Below are positions 34,158 through 43,801 of a stretch of 64,000 nucleotides of DNA, piece by piece. Numbering within the stretch: the stretch's first letter is position 1; every line of letters begins with the position of its first letter. The notes below the pieces were generated by a model that searched no databases, was not told the origin of the DNA, and saw nothing but the letters and a program-made list of their open reading frames with translations. The DNA comes from Sphaerisporangium krabiense (GTDB lineage: Bacteria > Actinomycetota > Actinomycetes > Streptosporangiales > Streptosporangiaceae): the NCBI RefSeq assembly GCF_014200435.1, contig NZ_JACHBR010000002.1, forward strand, positions 300,501 to 364,500, written 5' to 3'. The position numbers and the translations under genes are program-made.

Positions 34158-34190
34158 AGGCTTCCCCGGTCCGCGGACCGGGGAAGCCTC
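34158..34190. terminator. Strong bidirectional terminator between UvrA-like and Rhs genes
   Basis: GAGGCTTCCCCGGTCC near 34157-34172 pairs with GGACCGGGGAAGCCTC near 34175-34190, a near-perfect 16-bp stem with a two-base loop followed by TTGT. It separates the convergent UvrA-like and Rhs genes. Confidence 0.85.
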
Positions 34191-34269
34191 TTGTCAGTGC
34201 GTCATCGGCCATGAGGTCGTCAGCCGGGACTCCGTCGTCCGTCTCGGCGTCGCGGCCCGAACGCGTTGC

Positions 34270-37200
34270 TCATCTGCACACTTCTGTCGTGTACGTCTTT
34301 GAGATGTGTGAGGTGATCTTTCGGGTCGTCCATTTCGTGCACTGACCCTTCTTGTTGCGCTTCGCGCAAACACGACTGGACGTGGTCACCTTCGAGGTCA
34401 CGGTCTTGTTCTGTGTGCAGCAGGTCTCCCGTGAGCTCAGCCAGCACGCGGCGATCAACGCGGTGGCCACGGCGACCACGGCGATGAAGCACACGCAGGC
34501 GAGGCCCAGAGTCGCCCCACAGGCGGTGGCACACGCGGCCGTGGCGACTTCGATGGCGATCGCCGCCGCCGCGAGGCAGGACTGGAGTTTGTCGTGGTTC
34601 AACCTCTTCCGGCACGCCCGCCCATCGAGATCCAGCCCATTGACGGGATCCTGCATCGCGTAGTCCTGACGGTTGGCGCAGCCGCCGGTGACCGGGTCGG
34701 ACTGGAGCATGCGCCCGGTTCCCGGGTTGTAGAGGCGTACCCCCATGAGGACCAGCCCGCCCAGGGGGTCGGCCGAGCGCTCTTTGGCGCCGAGCCAGCC
34801 GAAGCGTTTGCCCGCGCCCGTGTCGTCGCGCGCGGCCCCGAACTCCGTGAACTCGAAGTAGGCGTCCAGGCCGGCCGACGCGGTGGTGCCGGTGGTGCCC
34901 ACGACATCGTCGTGCAGGTTGGTCAGTTGCAGCTTGACCGTGCCGTCGCTCGCCTGCACGGCGGCCAGACGGTCGAACGCCAAGACGTACCGCGTCCAGG
35001 CCCCGTTCGTCTCGGAGATCCAGGCGGGGCTGTCGGAGCCGGAGGAGTAGTGATCGGTGATCGTCCCATCGGCGTCGCCCATGGTCCGGATCCGGCCGAT
35101 CGGATCGATGGTGAACGTCTGCGACCGTCCTCCCTGGTCCAGGCCGGCGACCACGTCGTTGGCGAAGTACGCGCTGGTCACGTTTCCGCCGTCGGCTACG
35201 TGAGCGGCCGGCGTGGTCAGCACTCTTCCGAGATCGTCGTAGGTGTATCCGGGATCGGCGATACGGTCGGCGGCGTCGTAGGCGTGGGTGACCACCGCGG
35301 GCGCGGTGTTCGTCGAGCAGGCGCCCCCCGGCGCGGACGGGTAGGTGCTCAGACCGGTCCTGTTGGTGTCGGCGTCGTACGCGTAGACACGGGTGACGCA
35401 TGACCGCGCCCACGTGTCCTCCGCTTTCGTGAGCCGTCCGGCCGCGTCGTACGCGTACCGCTGATCGCCGGCGGGACCGGTGGCGCGCACCGTGCGGGAC
35501 AGGACGTCGGAGGTCGCGGTGAAACTCATCCAGGTGGCGCCGTTCTTGGCGTAGGTCAGCGAGGCCGGGGCGCCCGTGTTGTCGAACCTGTACGTGGCGG
35601 TGAGGCCGCCCGGCAGGCCGTATCCGGTCTGGCGGCCGTCGGCGTCGTAGGCCGCCGTGAACGCCCCCACACCGCTGACGTCGATCTTCGTCACCTGGCC
35701 GCGTCGCTCCTGCTTGCCGGCGGCGTCGGTGCCGTCGTAGGTGTGCGTGGCGGTTCCCTTGCCGTCGCTGACGGTGGCGGTCCTGCCGAACTCGTCATAG
35801 GTGTAGCTCGCGGTGTTGCCCGGCTCCGAGTAGGAGATGACCCGGCCCAGCGAGTCGTATCCGGTCGTGATGGTGCTTCCTCCGGCGCTGACCGTCGCCG
35901 GCAGGCCGGTGTCCGGGTCATGGGCGTAGGTGATGTCGGGCACGGGGGTGCCGCCGGCGGCGGCCGGTGTCACCGCGACCGTGGTCGACGTGAGACGCCC
36001 CGCGGCGTCGTAGCCGGAGGTCGACGTGCGCGTGGTGCTCCCGGAGCGATCCGTTCTGGAGGTGATCTGCTCCAGGTATCCATAGGTCAGCGTGGTGGCC
36101 GGTATCGGCCGGCCGGACGGCTGCGCGGCGGGTGCCGTGCGGCACGAAAGGCCCGACCACTGAGGCTTGTTCCCACATTCTGGAACGCCGGGCTGCGGGT
36201 CCGCGGTGTAGTAGTGGCTCACGGTGGTGCCGGCGTCGGCGCCGCCGGACCTGGGCATGCGCGACTCGATCTCGCGCCCGGCCGCGTCGTAGCGCGTGCG
36301 CTGGACGATATCGGCCTGCCCTGGCATGACGGTCGTGGCGCTCGTCGCCATCCGCAGCGTCCACCCGGACGTGTCGCCCGCCATGACCGGGTCATAGCCG
36401 GTCCTGGTCGTGCGAACGTCGCCGGCGTCCGGCGCCGCGGTGCCGTCCAGGACGAGCGGTTCGACCTTGGTGGTGGTGATCAGGTGGTATCGGATGGAAC
36501 TGCTGGGCTTCCCTTCGTCGTAGGCGTACGTCGTGCGCTGCCGTGCCGAGACCACCGCGCCGGAGACGAGCACCACGGGACGCGCGGGCGTCAGCCGGGA
36601 CAGGACGTCGCTGTCCTCGTTGTACACGTCGATTCCGGCGAGCAGGTCGGCGCGCTCGGCGGAGTCCCTGCGGCCGGCCACATAGGGATCGGTCTCCCCG
36701 TTCGGCGTCAGGGCGTGGGCACGGTTGCGGGGGGACAGATTCCAGACGACGTTCCCCTTGTCGTCGAAGCGGCTGGTGCCCACCTGCCAGGCGCCCGCCC
36801 CGTAGTCGGCCATGTTGACCGGCCGGCCGTTGACGTCCATGTAGGTGATCCGGCCGTACTCCCAGTCGCCGCCGCCCGGCCGGTAGGCGCCGTCGGTGCC
36901 CCGGGCGGGAACACGCGTCGCGGGAAAGACGGCGGTCCCCACCACGGGAAGATCGCTCGTCTGGCCCCACTTCGCCGTCTGTGTCACGGTGAGGTCGACC
37001 GGGGCGCCGGCGCCGCCGATCGGGACGTCGTAGGCGACCGCCTGGGTGAGGTCCGTGTCGCCGTTCTCGCGCTGGACATGGGAGATCCGGCCGCGTGTGT
37101 CGTACTCCATCCGCCATGGCGCCAGACCCGGCGGAGTGATCTGGGAGACGCGCCCTTCACCGTTGTAGTAGTACACCGTCGACAGGCCGAGGCGCGGGTC

Positions 37201-40200
37201 GGTGACCTGGCGCAGGTGCCCGGTCGTGTCGTACCGGTACGACGCGATCACGCTGGTCCTCATCGCGTTGGCCGCCGGGTCGAACGCGGTGAACGAGACG
37301 GTCCTGGCCTGGCCCGCGAAGTCGCCCCATCCGGACGCGACCCCCGTCGCCGTCGTGGCCGCGGCGTACGAGAGCTCCAGCGCCCGGCAACCGGCGGTCA
37401 GGGTGGCGCCACAGGTGACGCCCGCCGACACCGGCGCGAGCACACGGGTGATCCGTCCCTGCGCGTCGCGGAAGTAGGTGACCGCGGACTCGGTCGCCGA
37501 CGACTCGGTCCGCGCGACGACCCAGCGGCCGAGGACCTCGGTGTAGGTGGTCTTGGCGCCGACCGGGTCGGTGAAGACCAGTTGATCCCCGGAGGGGGTG
37601 ATCCGGGAGCCGTCGGCCGCGTCGCCGACTCCGGCGAACCCGGCGCCGTCCTTGACGTAGGACAGGGTCGAGCCGTCCGAGCCCAGCATCTGCAGGGACC
37701 CCGACTCTCCTTCGCCCACGAGGGCGTAATCGTTCGCGCTCAGACCGGCGGGGAAGCCGGCGCGCCAGCCAGGCCCGAAGATCTTGTTTTCGGCGAGTTG
37801 CTCGTCGGCGCGTTCGGCTTCGGGGACCAGCGTGGTGAGCGACCGGCGCACTTGCACGCCGAACAGGTCGGCGTCGGTGAGGCTGACGAGGTAGTCGCCG
37901 GACTGGAGGGCGACCTTGCCCGGGCCGACGTTCGCCGTGGCGTAGGAGCCGCCGAACGCGGACCGGTCGAGCGTCACCCTGGCCGGGTCGGTGCACTCCT
38001 CGCCGGTGGCACCGCCGGACAGGCAGGCCCGTACCTCGATCGTGCCGTCGGCGACGGACGCGTCATGGAGGGACTTGGCCAGGTCCCATGACAGCGGGCC
38101 GAAGTCTTCCGCGGTGTTCGTGCGGTTCTGCGGCCACGCCGCCAAAGGCCGGCCGGAACCCGGGACGGTAACGTCGGCCGAGGGCACCGTGACCCAATCG
38201 TCGAGGTCGTAGAGGCTCGCCCGGTACTCGTACCGGACGTCGGTACGGCCCGGCGGTGCCGCGGCGGCCAGGGTGACCGAGCCCTGGGTACGAGCGCCCG
38301 GCTTGAGACCGGTCAGGCCGCCGGCGCCGACCCCGAAGGTGTACGTGGCGAGCGTGGAGGTGTTGTGCCCCTTGTCGCGGACCTTGGCATAGAGCGTGTG
38401 CCGGCCGCTCGTGGCCTCGATCGGGAACCAGATCGCCTTCTGGTCACCGGTCCACCCCCAGCCGTCCTTCCGCAACTCGGGAAGGCCGGGATCATCCAGC
38501 CCCCACCAGATCTCGGTGGGCTCGGGATCCTCCGCGTCGGTGCCCTCGGTGTACACCCCGCACTCGGCGTCCGTGATCGGCGCGCGCCACTGGCCGGAGG
38601 GGTAGGTGCAGTGGATCTCGGCCGTGGGCGGTGTCGCGTCCACGGTGACGACCTGCCACTCCGACCAGGCCGAGACGGAGGAGCCGTCGCTCGCGCGGGC
38701 CCGCCAGCGCAGCTTCCAGCCGTCGCTCAGGTACCCGGACGGGATCGTGATCCTGGCCTCCGTGCCCGCGGGCACGTCGTCGACCGCCCCGGACCAGGCC
38801 AGGCCGGTGCCCTGCTGGGGGACGGACGGGTCATGCTCGACCTGGTACTCGGCGCGCAGCAGGCCGCCGTCGATGTCGCGGACGCCCGCGAAGAGCGTGG
38901 GCGTGAGGGTGTTGGTGTAGTACTTGTGGTCGCCGGCCGCCACCGGCTGCAGCCGCGCCTGGCCGTCGATCCAGGGCGTCGTTCCGAAGGTCACCACCAG
39001 CTTGGGCGCGGTGGCCCCGCCGTCGTCGAAGTACCAGCCGAAGCTCTCGGCGCGGTTCTGCTCGTCGCCGGGGGCCAGGACCAGGCCGCGGCCCGCCGCG
39101 CCGCCGGCCCAGGCCTTGGCGATCGCGGTCACCGGTATCGACCAGGGGGTGTCCTCGGTGTACGAGGTGGGGCCGCACACCGCGGGGGGCGCCGAGAGGA
39201 CCTCACCGTCGGCGGTGGAGGCCGGCTGGCCGGACCACGTGACCGAGTTGGGGTTCCAGGTACCGGTGAGGCGGCGCACCCGGAGGCGCTGACCCGCGGG
39301 GCAGTGGAGCAGGTCGCCGACGAGCTCCAGCCTGGCGTCGACCACGTCCTGCCCGGCCAGGCTCGCGGTGTCGAACCGGATCAGCCCTCGGCTCACCCGT
39401 GAGCCGTTCGCCGCGTACCCGCACTCGTAGTCGTCGTTGCCGCTGATCGCCGGGCTGAGCTCCCAGCTCGTCGCCTCGCCGGCGTGCCCGTTCGTGCAGG
39501 GGGAGTTGAGGGTCCGCGCCGCGAGCGAGGTGAGGGTGGTGGTGGGATCGACCGTCACCGGGTAGCGCGTCCGAGGGTCGGCCAGGAACTTGGCGTCGGG
39601 TTCGAGGACGAGCGTCCGCCGTGCCTTCCCGCCCGTCACGCGGGCGGCGATCGGAGCGCGTGCCCCTGTCGCCCGTGCGGGCCGAGGGCCGTCGCCCGGG
39701 GGAGACTCGTACACGACCGGCGCGGGAGCGGAGGCGACGACCTCGCCTTTGCCCGTGCTGAGCTTCAGGCCGCCGTCTTCGGTGACGCCGAGCGTGACGC
39801 CCTCGGTCTGCACGGGAAGCTCGAATCTCACCGGTGCGGTGGGGCGCTGACGCAGGACCACATCGTGGCGGAAACCCGCGGGAAGGGCGGTCACCACGAG
39901 ATCGGCGTTTCGGCCGGCGGCGTCGGCGTACGTGGCGACGGCGCCCTTCACGGTGGGCCTGGGCAACGCGGTCGGCCACGACAACGCGATGAACCGTCCG
40001 TCACCGTAGGACATCTTCGCCAGCGGACGGTCGCCGCCGCCGGCGGAGAATTCCACGTCGGCCTTGGTCGCGCGCGGGCGCAGCACACCGCCGGCCTCGG
40101 CCAGCGCCGGGTCCACCGGGACCCACGCCTCGCCCCGCTTGACCCGGGCGATCCCGCCCGCCGCCTCGATGGTGAAGGTGGAGTCGGCATTGGCGTAGGT

Positions 40201-40461
40201 GAGGTTCGACTCCGTCGTCTCGCCGGTGACGAGGACACGGCTGCCCTGGGAGCGCGCCGCCAGCGATGCCGACACGCGATCCGGGCGCTCGGTCACCGGG
40301 ACCGTCCGCTCCGGCGACCGCGAGGGAGGGTCCTGTGCGGACGTCCGGTCGGCGGTGACCGGAGTCAGGGCCAGAGCAGGGGTGAGGATCAGCACCGCGG
40401 CGCGCCGTGTGAAGCGCCGGTGGCGCACCGTGGCGAAAAAGCTTGTAGGTAATCGGGACAT
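34270..40461 (-). CDS. Secreted Rhs/YD-repeat protein with DNRLRE domain and variable tip
   Basis: A 2063-residue exported protein. A signal peptide with twin basic residues and a hydrophobic core lies in residues 1-45 (RRAAVLILTPALALTPVTA). A DNRLRE-type domain follows near residues 300-490 (SRGLIRFDTASLAGQDVVDARLEL is its typical heart), then many YD repeats (YDAAGRLT, YTYDEFGRT, AYDADGRQTGY). The Rhs core ends YNPGTGRMLQSDPVTGG...DPVNGLDLDG near residue 1955. The last 105 residues are a variable tip: a 45-residue Ala/Cys-rich hydrophobic stretch, then a Lys/Thr/Cys-rich end. Such tips are usually toxins, but I do not recognise this one and no immunity gene follows on the same strand. No cluster motif precedes it. 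It appears inserted between cluster genes. Confidence 0.93.
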   Translation of the reverse strand: MSRLPTSFFATVRHRRFTRRAAVLILTPALALTPVTADRTSAQDPPSRSPERTVPVTERPDRVSASLAARSQGSRVLVTGETTESNLTYANADSTFTIEAAGGIARVKRGEAWVPVDPALAEAGGVLRPRATKADVEFSAGGGDRPLAKMSYGDGRFIALSWPTALPRPTVKGAVATYADAAGRNADLVVTALPAGFRHDVVLRQRPTAPVRFELPVQTEGVTLGVTEDGGLKLSTGKGEVVASAPAPVVYESPPGDGPRPARATGARAPIAARVTGGKARRTLVLEPDAKFLADPRTRYPVTVDPTTTLTSLAARTLNSPCTNGHAGEATSWELSPAISGNDDYECGYAANGSRVSRGLIRFDTASLAGQDVVDARLELVGDLLHCPAGQRLRVRRLTGTWNPNSVTWSGQPASTADGEVLSAPPAVCGPTSYTEDTPWSIPVTAIAKAWAGGAAGRGLVLAPGDEQNRAESFGWYFDDGGATAPKLVVTFGTTPWIDGQARLQPVAAGDHKYYTNTLTPTLFAGVRDIDGGLLRAEYQVEHDPSVPQQGTGLAWSGAVDDVPAGTEARITIPSGYLSDGWKLRWRARASDGSSVSAWSEWQVVTVDATPPTAEIHCTYPSGQWRAPITDAECGVYTEGTDAEDPEPTEIWWGLDDPGLPELRKDGWGWTGDQKAIWFPIEATSGRHTLYAKVRDKGHNTSTLATYTFGVGAGGLTGLKPGARTQGSVTLAAAAPPGRTDVRYEYRASLYDLDDWVTVPSADVTVPGSGRPLAAWPQNRTNTAEDFGPLSWDLAKSLHDASVADGTIEVRACLSGGATGEECTDPARVTLDRSAFGGSYATANVGPGKVALQSGDYLVSLTDADLFGVQVRRSLTTLVPEAERADEQLAENKIFGPGWRAGFPAGLSANDYALVGEGESGSLQMLGSDGSTLSYVKDGAGFAGVGDAADGSRITPSGDQLVFTDPVGAKTTYTEVLGRWVVARTESSATESAVTYFRDAQGRITRVLAPVSAGVTCGATLTAGCRALELSYAAATTATGVASGWGDFAGQARTVSFTAFDPAANAMRTSVIASYRYDTTGHLRQVTDPRLGLSTVYYYNGEGRVSQITPPGLAPWRMEYDTRGRISHVQRENGDTDLTQAVAYDVPIGGAGAPVDLTVTQTAKWGQTSDLPVVGTAVFPATRVPARGTDGAYRPGGGDWEYGRITYMDVNGRPVNMADYGAGAWQVGTSRFDDKGNVVWNLSPRNRAHALTPNGETDPYVAGRRDSAERADLLAGIDVYNEDSDVLSRLTPARPVVLVSGAVVSARQRTTYAYDEGKPSSSIRYHLITTTKVEPLVLDGTAAPDAGDVRTTRTGYDPVMAGDTSGWTLRMATSATTVMPGQADIVQRTRYDAAGREIESRMPRSGGADAGTTVSHYYTADPQPGVPECGNKPQWSGLSCRTAPAAQPSGRPIPATTLTYGYLEQITSRTDRSGSTTRTSTSGYDAAGRLTSTTVAVTPAAAGGTPVPDITYAHDPDTGLPATVSAGGSTITTGYDSLGRVISYSEPGNTASYTYDEFGRTATVSDGKGTATHTYDGTDAAGKQERRGQVTKIDVSGVGAFTAAYDADGRQTGYGLPGGLTATYRFDNTGAPASLTYAKNGATWMSFTATSDVLSRTVRATGPAGDQRYAYDAAGRLTKAEDTWARSCVTRVYAYDADTNRTGLSTYPSAPGGACSTNTAPAVVTHAYDAADRIADPGYTYDDLGRVLTTPAAHVADGGNVTSAYFANDVVAGLDQGGRSQTFTIDPIGRIRTMGDADGTITDHYSSGSDSPAWISETNGAWTRYVLAFDRLAAVQASDGTVKLQLTNLHDDVVGTTGTTASAGLDAYFEFTEFGAARDDTGAGKRFGWLGAKERSADPLGGLVLMGVRLYNPGTGRMLQSDPVTGGCANRQDYAMQDPVNGLDLDGRACRKRLNHDKLQSCLAAAAIAIEVATAACATACGATLGLACVCFIAVVAVATALIAACWLSSRETCCTQNKTVTSKVTTSSRVCAKRNKKGQCTKWTTRKITSHISKTYTTEVCR

Positions 40462-40627
40462 CGGGCTCCGATCTTCGAAATGGGGTGAGGGAGAGGTGTC
40501 TTCGCGTGGTTCTTCCGCGCGCCGTTCTGAACGTCCGGCGGCCGGACCGGTCAGGATGAATGCCGCCGTGAAGAATCCGCGGACGAGGAATTCCTGTCAT
40601 CTGTGCCCGCGGTGAAGGGGGTGGCGA

Positions 40628-40957
40628 TCAATCGCCTTGGGTCTGCACCCATGCCACCCTCGGCGTCTCGTTGCCGGCGCAGGGCGCGAACGATTCCTTC
40701 GAGGTTCCGACCCACGGGCCGTATCGAATGACGTCGGTCGTGTATCGACGATCGCAGGAGACCTTGACCCGGTGGCTCCCGGAACCACCCGCGCACGTCG
40801 ACACCCCGGAACCGCCGGTGAAGTCCGGTGTGTCCGGGAGGACGATGGCCGAGCAGCCGACCGGTCCCGCGTGGGCCGGAGCGGCCGTGACGAGGCTTGT
40901 GCCGACGAGCGATACGCAGGCCGCAGCCGATATCGCACACTTGTCGATGAATCGCAT
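40628..40957 (-). CDS. Small secreted cysteine-containing protein
   Basis: A 109-residue protein with a clear Sec signal peptide (MRFIDKCAISAAACVSLVG, cleavage probably after APAHA) and a mature part of about 78 residues with four cysteines, likely two disulfides. The start at 40957 has AAGGAG upstream; the longer frame adds twelve residues with no signal character. It lies 166 bases upstream of the Rhs gene on the same strand and may be its partner, but no family is recognised. Confidence 0.7.
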   Translation of the reverse strand: MRFIDKCAISAAACVSLVGTSLVTAAPAHAGPVGCSAIVLPDTPDFTGGSGVSTCAGGSGSHRVKVSCDRRYTTDVIRYGPWVGTSKESFAPCAGNETPRVAWVQTQGD

Positions 40958-41453
40958 CCATGCTCCTTTTCGAGAATTGATGCCGCCCGACACGCCGGCG
41001 CGGTCGTGCGGCAGGTGGAGATCTCGGCCATGTCCGGGCGGCGTAAGACGCTACGCGCCGTGCGAAGCGCGCGACCTTGCATAGGATGCCGGAGGGTTCG
41101 AGCGGCGTTCTGGCGCCGTACTTGCGGCGCCCTTTTCCTTGTCGGCGGTGCGGCATTCCGAATATGGGATTTCGTCTCCGGTGACTCTCGGAACATTCAT
41201 TCGCGGCCGGTCGAAATGAATGGGTGTCCGAGGGGACGGCGCTCCGGGAACGTCGCCGGCGTGCCAGGCCGGCCGGGCGCCCGGCCGGATGCGGAGGGAG
41301 GGGAAACGGCCCCAGACGCGCCCCAGGTGGCGGACGCCGCAATCTGGAAGGTGCGGGGAAGCCCGTGGGCCCTCAGCATTGACGTGCCCGTACCCGCCGC
41401 CGAGGACGTCCGCCGCGCGGGTGCGGTGACCGCAGCCTGGGGTGGAGGAGGAC
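40958..41453. other. Intergenic region at the return to cluster genes
   Basis: This 496-base gap between the small secreted protein and the O-methyltransferase holds cluster motif copy 13 near its right end and a weak motif-like GCATTCCGAATATGGGATTT at 41153. No gene is seen. The Rhs insertion edge may lie here, but no direct repeat or transposon end is visible. Confidence 0.4.
41339..41360 (+). promoter_or_regulatory. Cluster motif copy 13 (O-methyltransferase-P450 operon)
   Basis: Plus strand reads GCAATCTGGAAGGTGCGGGG, about 95 bases upstream of the O-methyltransferase. Confidence 0.55.
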
Positions 41454-42455
41454 GTGGTGGTTGCTGGGAGCGGGGCCGAGCTGTGGGCGATGGCCCATCT
41501 GGGGACGCCCATGGCCGTGCGCGTCGCGGCGACGCTGAGGATCGCCGACCACATCGCCCGCGGCGTGGACACCGCCGCCGCGCTGGCCCCGGTGGTGAAC
41601 GCCGACGCCGACGCGCTGGAACGGCTCATGCGCTACCTGGCCGCCAGGGGAGTGCTCGCCCGCGACGCCGAGGGCCGGTACGCGCTGACCGCCACGGGCG
41701 ACCCGCTGCGCGACGACCACCCCGACGGCATGCGCGCCCAGCTCGACATCGAGGCGTGGGTCGGCCGCGCCGAGCTGGCGTTCGCCCACCTGCTGCACAG
41801 CGTCCGCACCGGCGAGCCGGCGTTCCCGCTGCTGTTCGGCCACACCTTCTGGGACGACCTGGCGCTGAACCCGGCGCTCGGCGAGGCGTTCGACGCCGCG
41901 ATGGCCAAGGACATGCCGGTGCGCGCGCCCGCCATCGCCGGGGCGTACGACTGGGGGGCGCTCGGGCACGTCGTGGACGTCGGCGGCGGGGACGGCTCGC
42001 TGCTGATCGCCCTGCTGGAGCGGCACCCCGCCCTGCGCGGCACGGTCGTCGACCAGCCGGAGACCGCCGAGGCCGCGCGCAAGGCGCTGGCCGCCGCGGG
42101 CCTTGCCGACCGCGCGGACGCGGTGGCGGGCAGCTTCTTCGACCCGCTGCCGCCGGGCGCGGGCGGGTACGTGCTGTCGCTCATCGTCCACAACTGGAAC
42201 GACGAGGCGGTGCGCGCGATCCTGGGCCGCTGCGCGGACGCGGCGGGCCGTGACGGGCGCGTGTTCATCGTCGAGAACATCGGCGACGACGGGGAGTCGC
42301 CGCACACCGGGATGGACCTGCGGATGCTCGTCTACTACGGCGGCAAGGAGCGCGGGCTCACCGACCTCGCCGCCCTGGCGGCGGACCGCGGGCTGGCCAT
42401 CACCGGGGTCCACCGGGCGGGCAGGTTGTCCGTCGTCGAGCTCGCCGCTCGCTGA
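41454..42455 (+). CDS. SAM-dependent O-methyltransferase (small-molecule OMT family)
   Basis: A 333-residue enzyme of the plant-COMT-like bacterial O-methyltransferases (DnrK/TcmN-type). An N-terminal winged-helix dimerisation domain (TLRIADHIARGVDTAAALA; LMRYLAARGVLARDAEGRYALT) comes before the SAM domain VVDVGGGDGSLLIALL. GTVVDQPETAEAA, LSLIVHNWNDEAVRAILGRC with the catalytic histidine region, and FIVENIGDD follow. It methylates a phenolic or enolic oxygen. The start is probably the GTG at 41454, spaced five bases from GGAGG; a GTG at 41442 overlaps that site. It is coupled in an operon with the next P450, suggesting hydroxylation then methylation of the aromatic acid. Confidence 0.92.
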   Translation: MVVAGSGAELWAMAHLGTPMAVRVAATLRIADHIARGVDTAAALAPVVNADADALERLMRYLAARGVLARDAEGRYALTATGDPLRDDHPDGMRAQLDIEAWVGRAELAFAHLLHSVRTGEPAFPLLFGHTFWDDLALNPALGEAFDAAMAKDMPVRAPAIAGAYDWGALGHVVDVGGGDGSLLIALLERHPALRGTVVDQPETAEAARKALAAAGLADRADAVAGSFFDPLPPGAGGYVLSLIVHNWNDEAVRAILGRCADAAGRDGRVFIVENIGDDGESPHTGMDLRMLVYYGGKERGLTDLAALAADRGLAITGVHRAGRLSVVELAAR

Positions 42456-42481
42456 GCGGCGGGACGGGGAAAGGAAGCCGA

Positions 42482-43723
42482 GTGGCGGAGCAGGTGCTGG
42501 AGCAGGTCCTCGGACCTGCGGAGATCATCGCGGCCATGGTCGCCCCCGAGGGGCGCCAGAACCCGTACCCCTTCTACGAGGCGCTGCGGGCCCACGGGAA
42601 CCTGCTGCACGTCAAACCCGGGCTCGTGGTCGTCGTCGGCTACGCCGAGTGCACGCGGGTGCTGCGGGACGGCCGCCTTGAGGTGCAGGACGACAAGAAC
42701 TACGACCAGATCTACCCGGACTGGCGCTCGCACTCCTCGCTGCGCGGGTTCACCAACTCCATGCTCTACACCAACCCGCCCGACCACGGCCGGATGCGGC
42801 GCCTGGTGACCAGCGCGCTCACCCCGCGCCAGGTCAGCGGGCTGCGGCCCACGGTCGAGCGCATGAGCGACAAGCTGCTCGACCGCCTGGCCGAGCTCGG
42901 CGCGGGCGGCGCGCCCGTCGACCTGATGGCGGAGTTCGCCTTCCGGCTGCCCGTCGCGGTGATCAGCGAGCTGCTCGGCGTCCCCGAGGACAAGCAGGTG
43001 TGGTTCCGCCAGGTGGCGGCCGACGTGATGATCGCGCTGGAGGGGCTGACCAAGCCCGAGGAGCTGGCCATCGCCGACCGCGCGATGGACGACCTGGCGG
43101 CCTACCTCAACGAGCTCATCGAGCGCCGCAGCGCCGAGCCGTCCGACGACCTGCTGAGCAGGCTCGTCCAGGCCCGCGACGACGACGGCGACCGGCTCAC
43201 GCACGACGAGCTGATGGGCAACCTGATGCTGCTGCTCAACGCCGGGTTCGACACCACCACCCACCTCATCGGGCACGGCGTGCTCCAGGCGCTGGAGCGG
43301 CCGGACTTCGCCGACCGGCTGCGCGACGAGCCCGGCTTCCCCGTCGGGTACGTCGAGGAGACGCTGCGCTTCGAGCCGCCGGTGCAGGCCACCAGCCGCT
43401 GGGCCCCGGCGGACGTCACCATCATGGACATGGAGATCCCCGCCGACACCAAGCTCGTCGTCATCATGGGCGCCGGCAACCGGGACCCGCTCCGCTTCCC
43501 TGAGCCGGACCGCTTCGACCCCGACCGGCCCGACATCCAGCCGCTGACCTTCGCCGCGGGCATCCACTACTGCGTCGGCGCGCCGCTGGCCCGCATGGAG
43601 GCGCAGATCGCCCTCCCCAAGCTGCTGCGCCGCTTCCCCCACCTGGCCGTCGCCGGCGAGCCCAGCTTCCGGGACCGCTGGCTCGTCCGCGGCCACGACT
43701 ACGTTCCCGTCACGCTCGGATAG
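42482..43723 (+). CDS. Cytochrome P450 hydroxylase
   Basis: A 413-residue soluble P450. The marks are LYTNPPDHGRMRRLVTSAL (C helix), I-helix NAGFDTTTHLIGHG (Asp-Thr in place of Glu-Thr), K-helix ETLRFEPPVQ, and heme loop FAAGIHYCVGAPLARMEAQ. In the heme loop Ala and Ile replace the usual Gly and His positions before the cysteine. The start is a GTG at 42482 with AAGGAAG upstream, 26 bases after the O-methyltransferase stop. Position next to the O-methyltransferase and kynurenine genes suggests that it hydroxylates the anthranilate-type ring. It needs external electron donors. Confidence 0.93.
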   Translation: MAEQVLEQVLGPAEIIAAMVAPEGRQNPYPFYEALRAHGNLLHVKPGLVVVVGYAECTRVLRDGRLEVQDDKNYDQIYPDWRSHSSLRGFTNSMLYTNPPDHGRMRRLVTSALTPRQVSGLRPTVERMSDKLLDRLAELGAGGAPVDLMAEFAFRLPVAVISELLGVPEDKQVWFRQVAADVMIALEGLTKPEELAIADRAMDDLAAYLNELIERRSAEPSDDLLSRLVQARDDDGDRLTHDELMGNLMLLLNAGFDTTTHLIGHGVLQALERPDFADRLRDEPGFPVGYVEETLRFEPPVQATSRWAPADVTIMDMEIPADTKLVVIMGAGNRDPLRFPEPDRFDPDRPDIQPLTFAAGIHYCVGAPLARMEAQIALPKLLRRFPHLAVAGEPSFRDRWLVRGHDYVPVTLG

Positions 43724-43744
43724 CCCGCCTCGCCGCTCCACCGC

Positions 43745-43775
43745 CGCCGCCCCCTGCCCGCCGCACGGGGCGGCG
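43745..43775. terminator. Hairpin between convergent P450 and kynureninase genes
   Basis: CGCCGCCCC near 43745-43753 pairs with GGGGCGGCG at 43767-43775, between the two stops. Confidence 0.5.
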
Positions 43776-43801
43776 TCGTCATGGAGCCGTCATGGCGGGC
43801 G

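Noticed and set aside
34270-41338. Rhs locus as a transposed island with defined ends
   Set aside because: No direct or inverted repeats were found at the edges and no mobility gene is present; only the motif and gene content suggest insertion.
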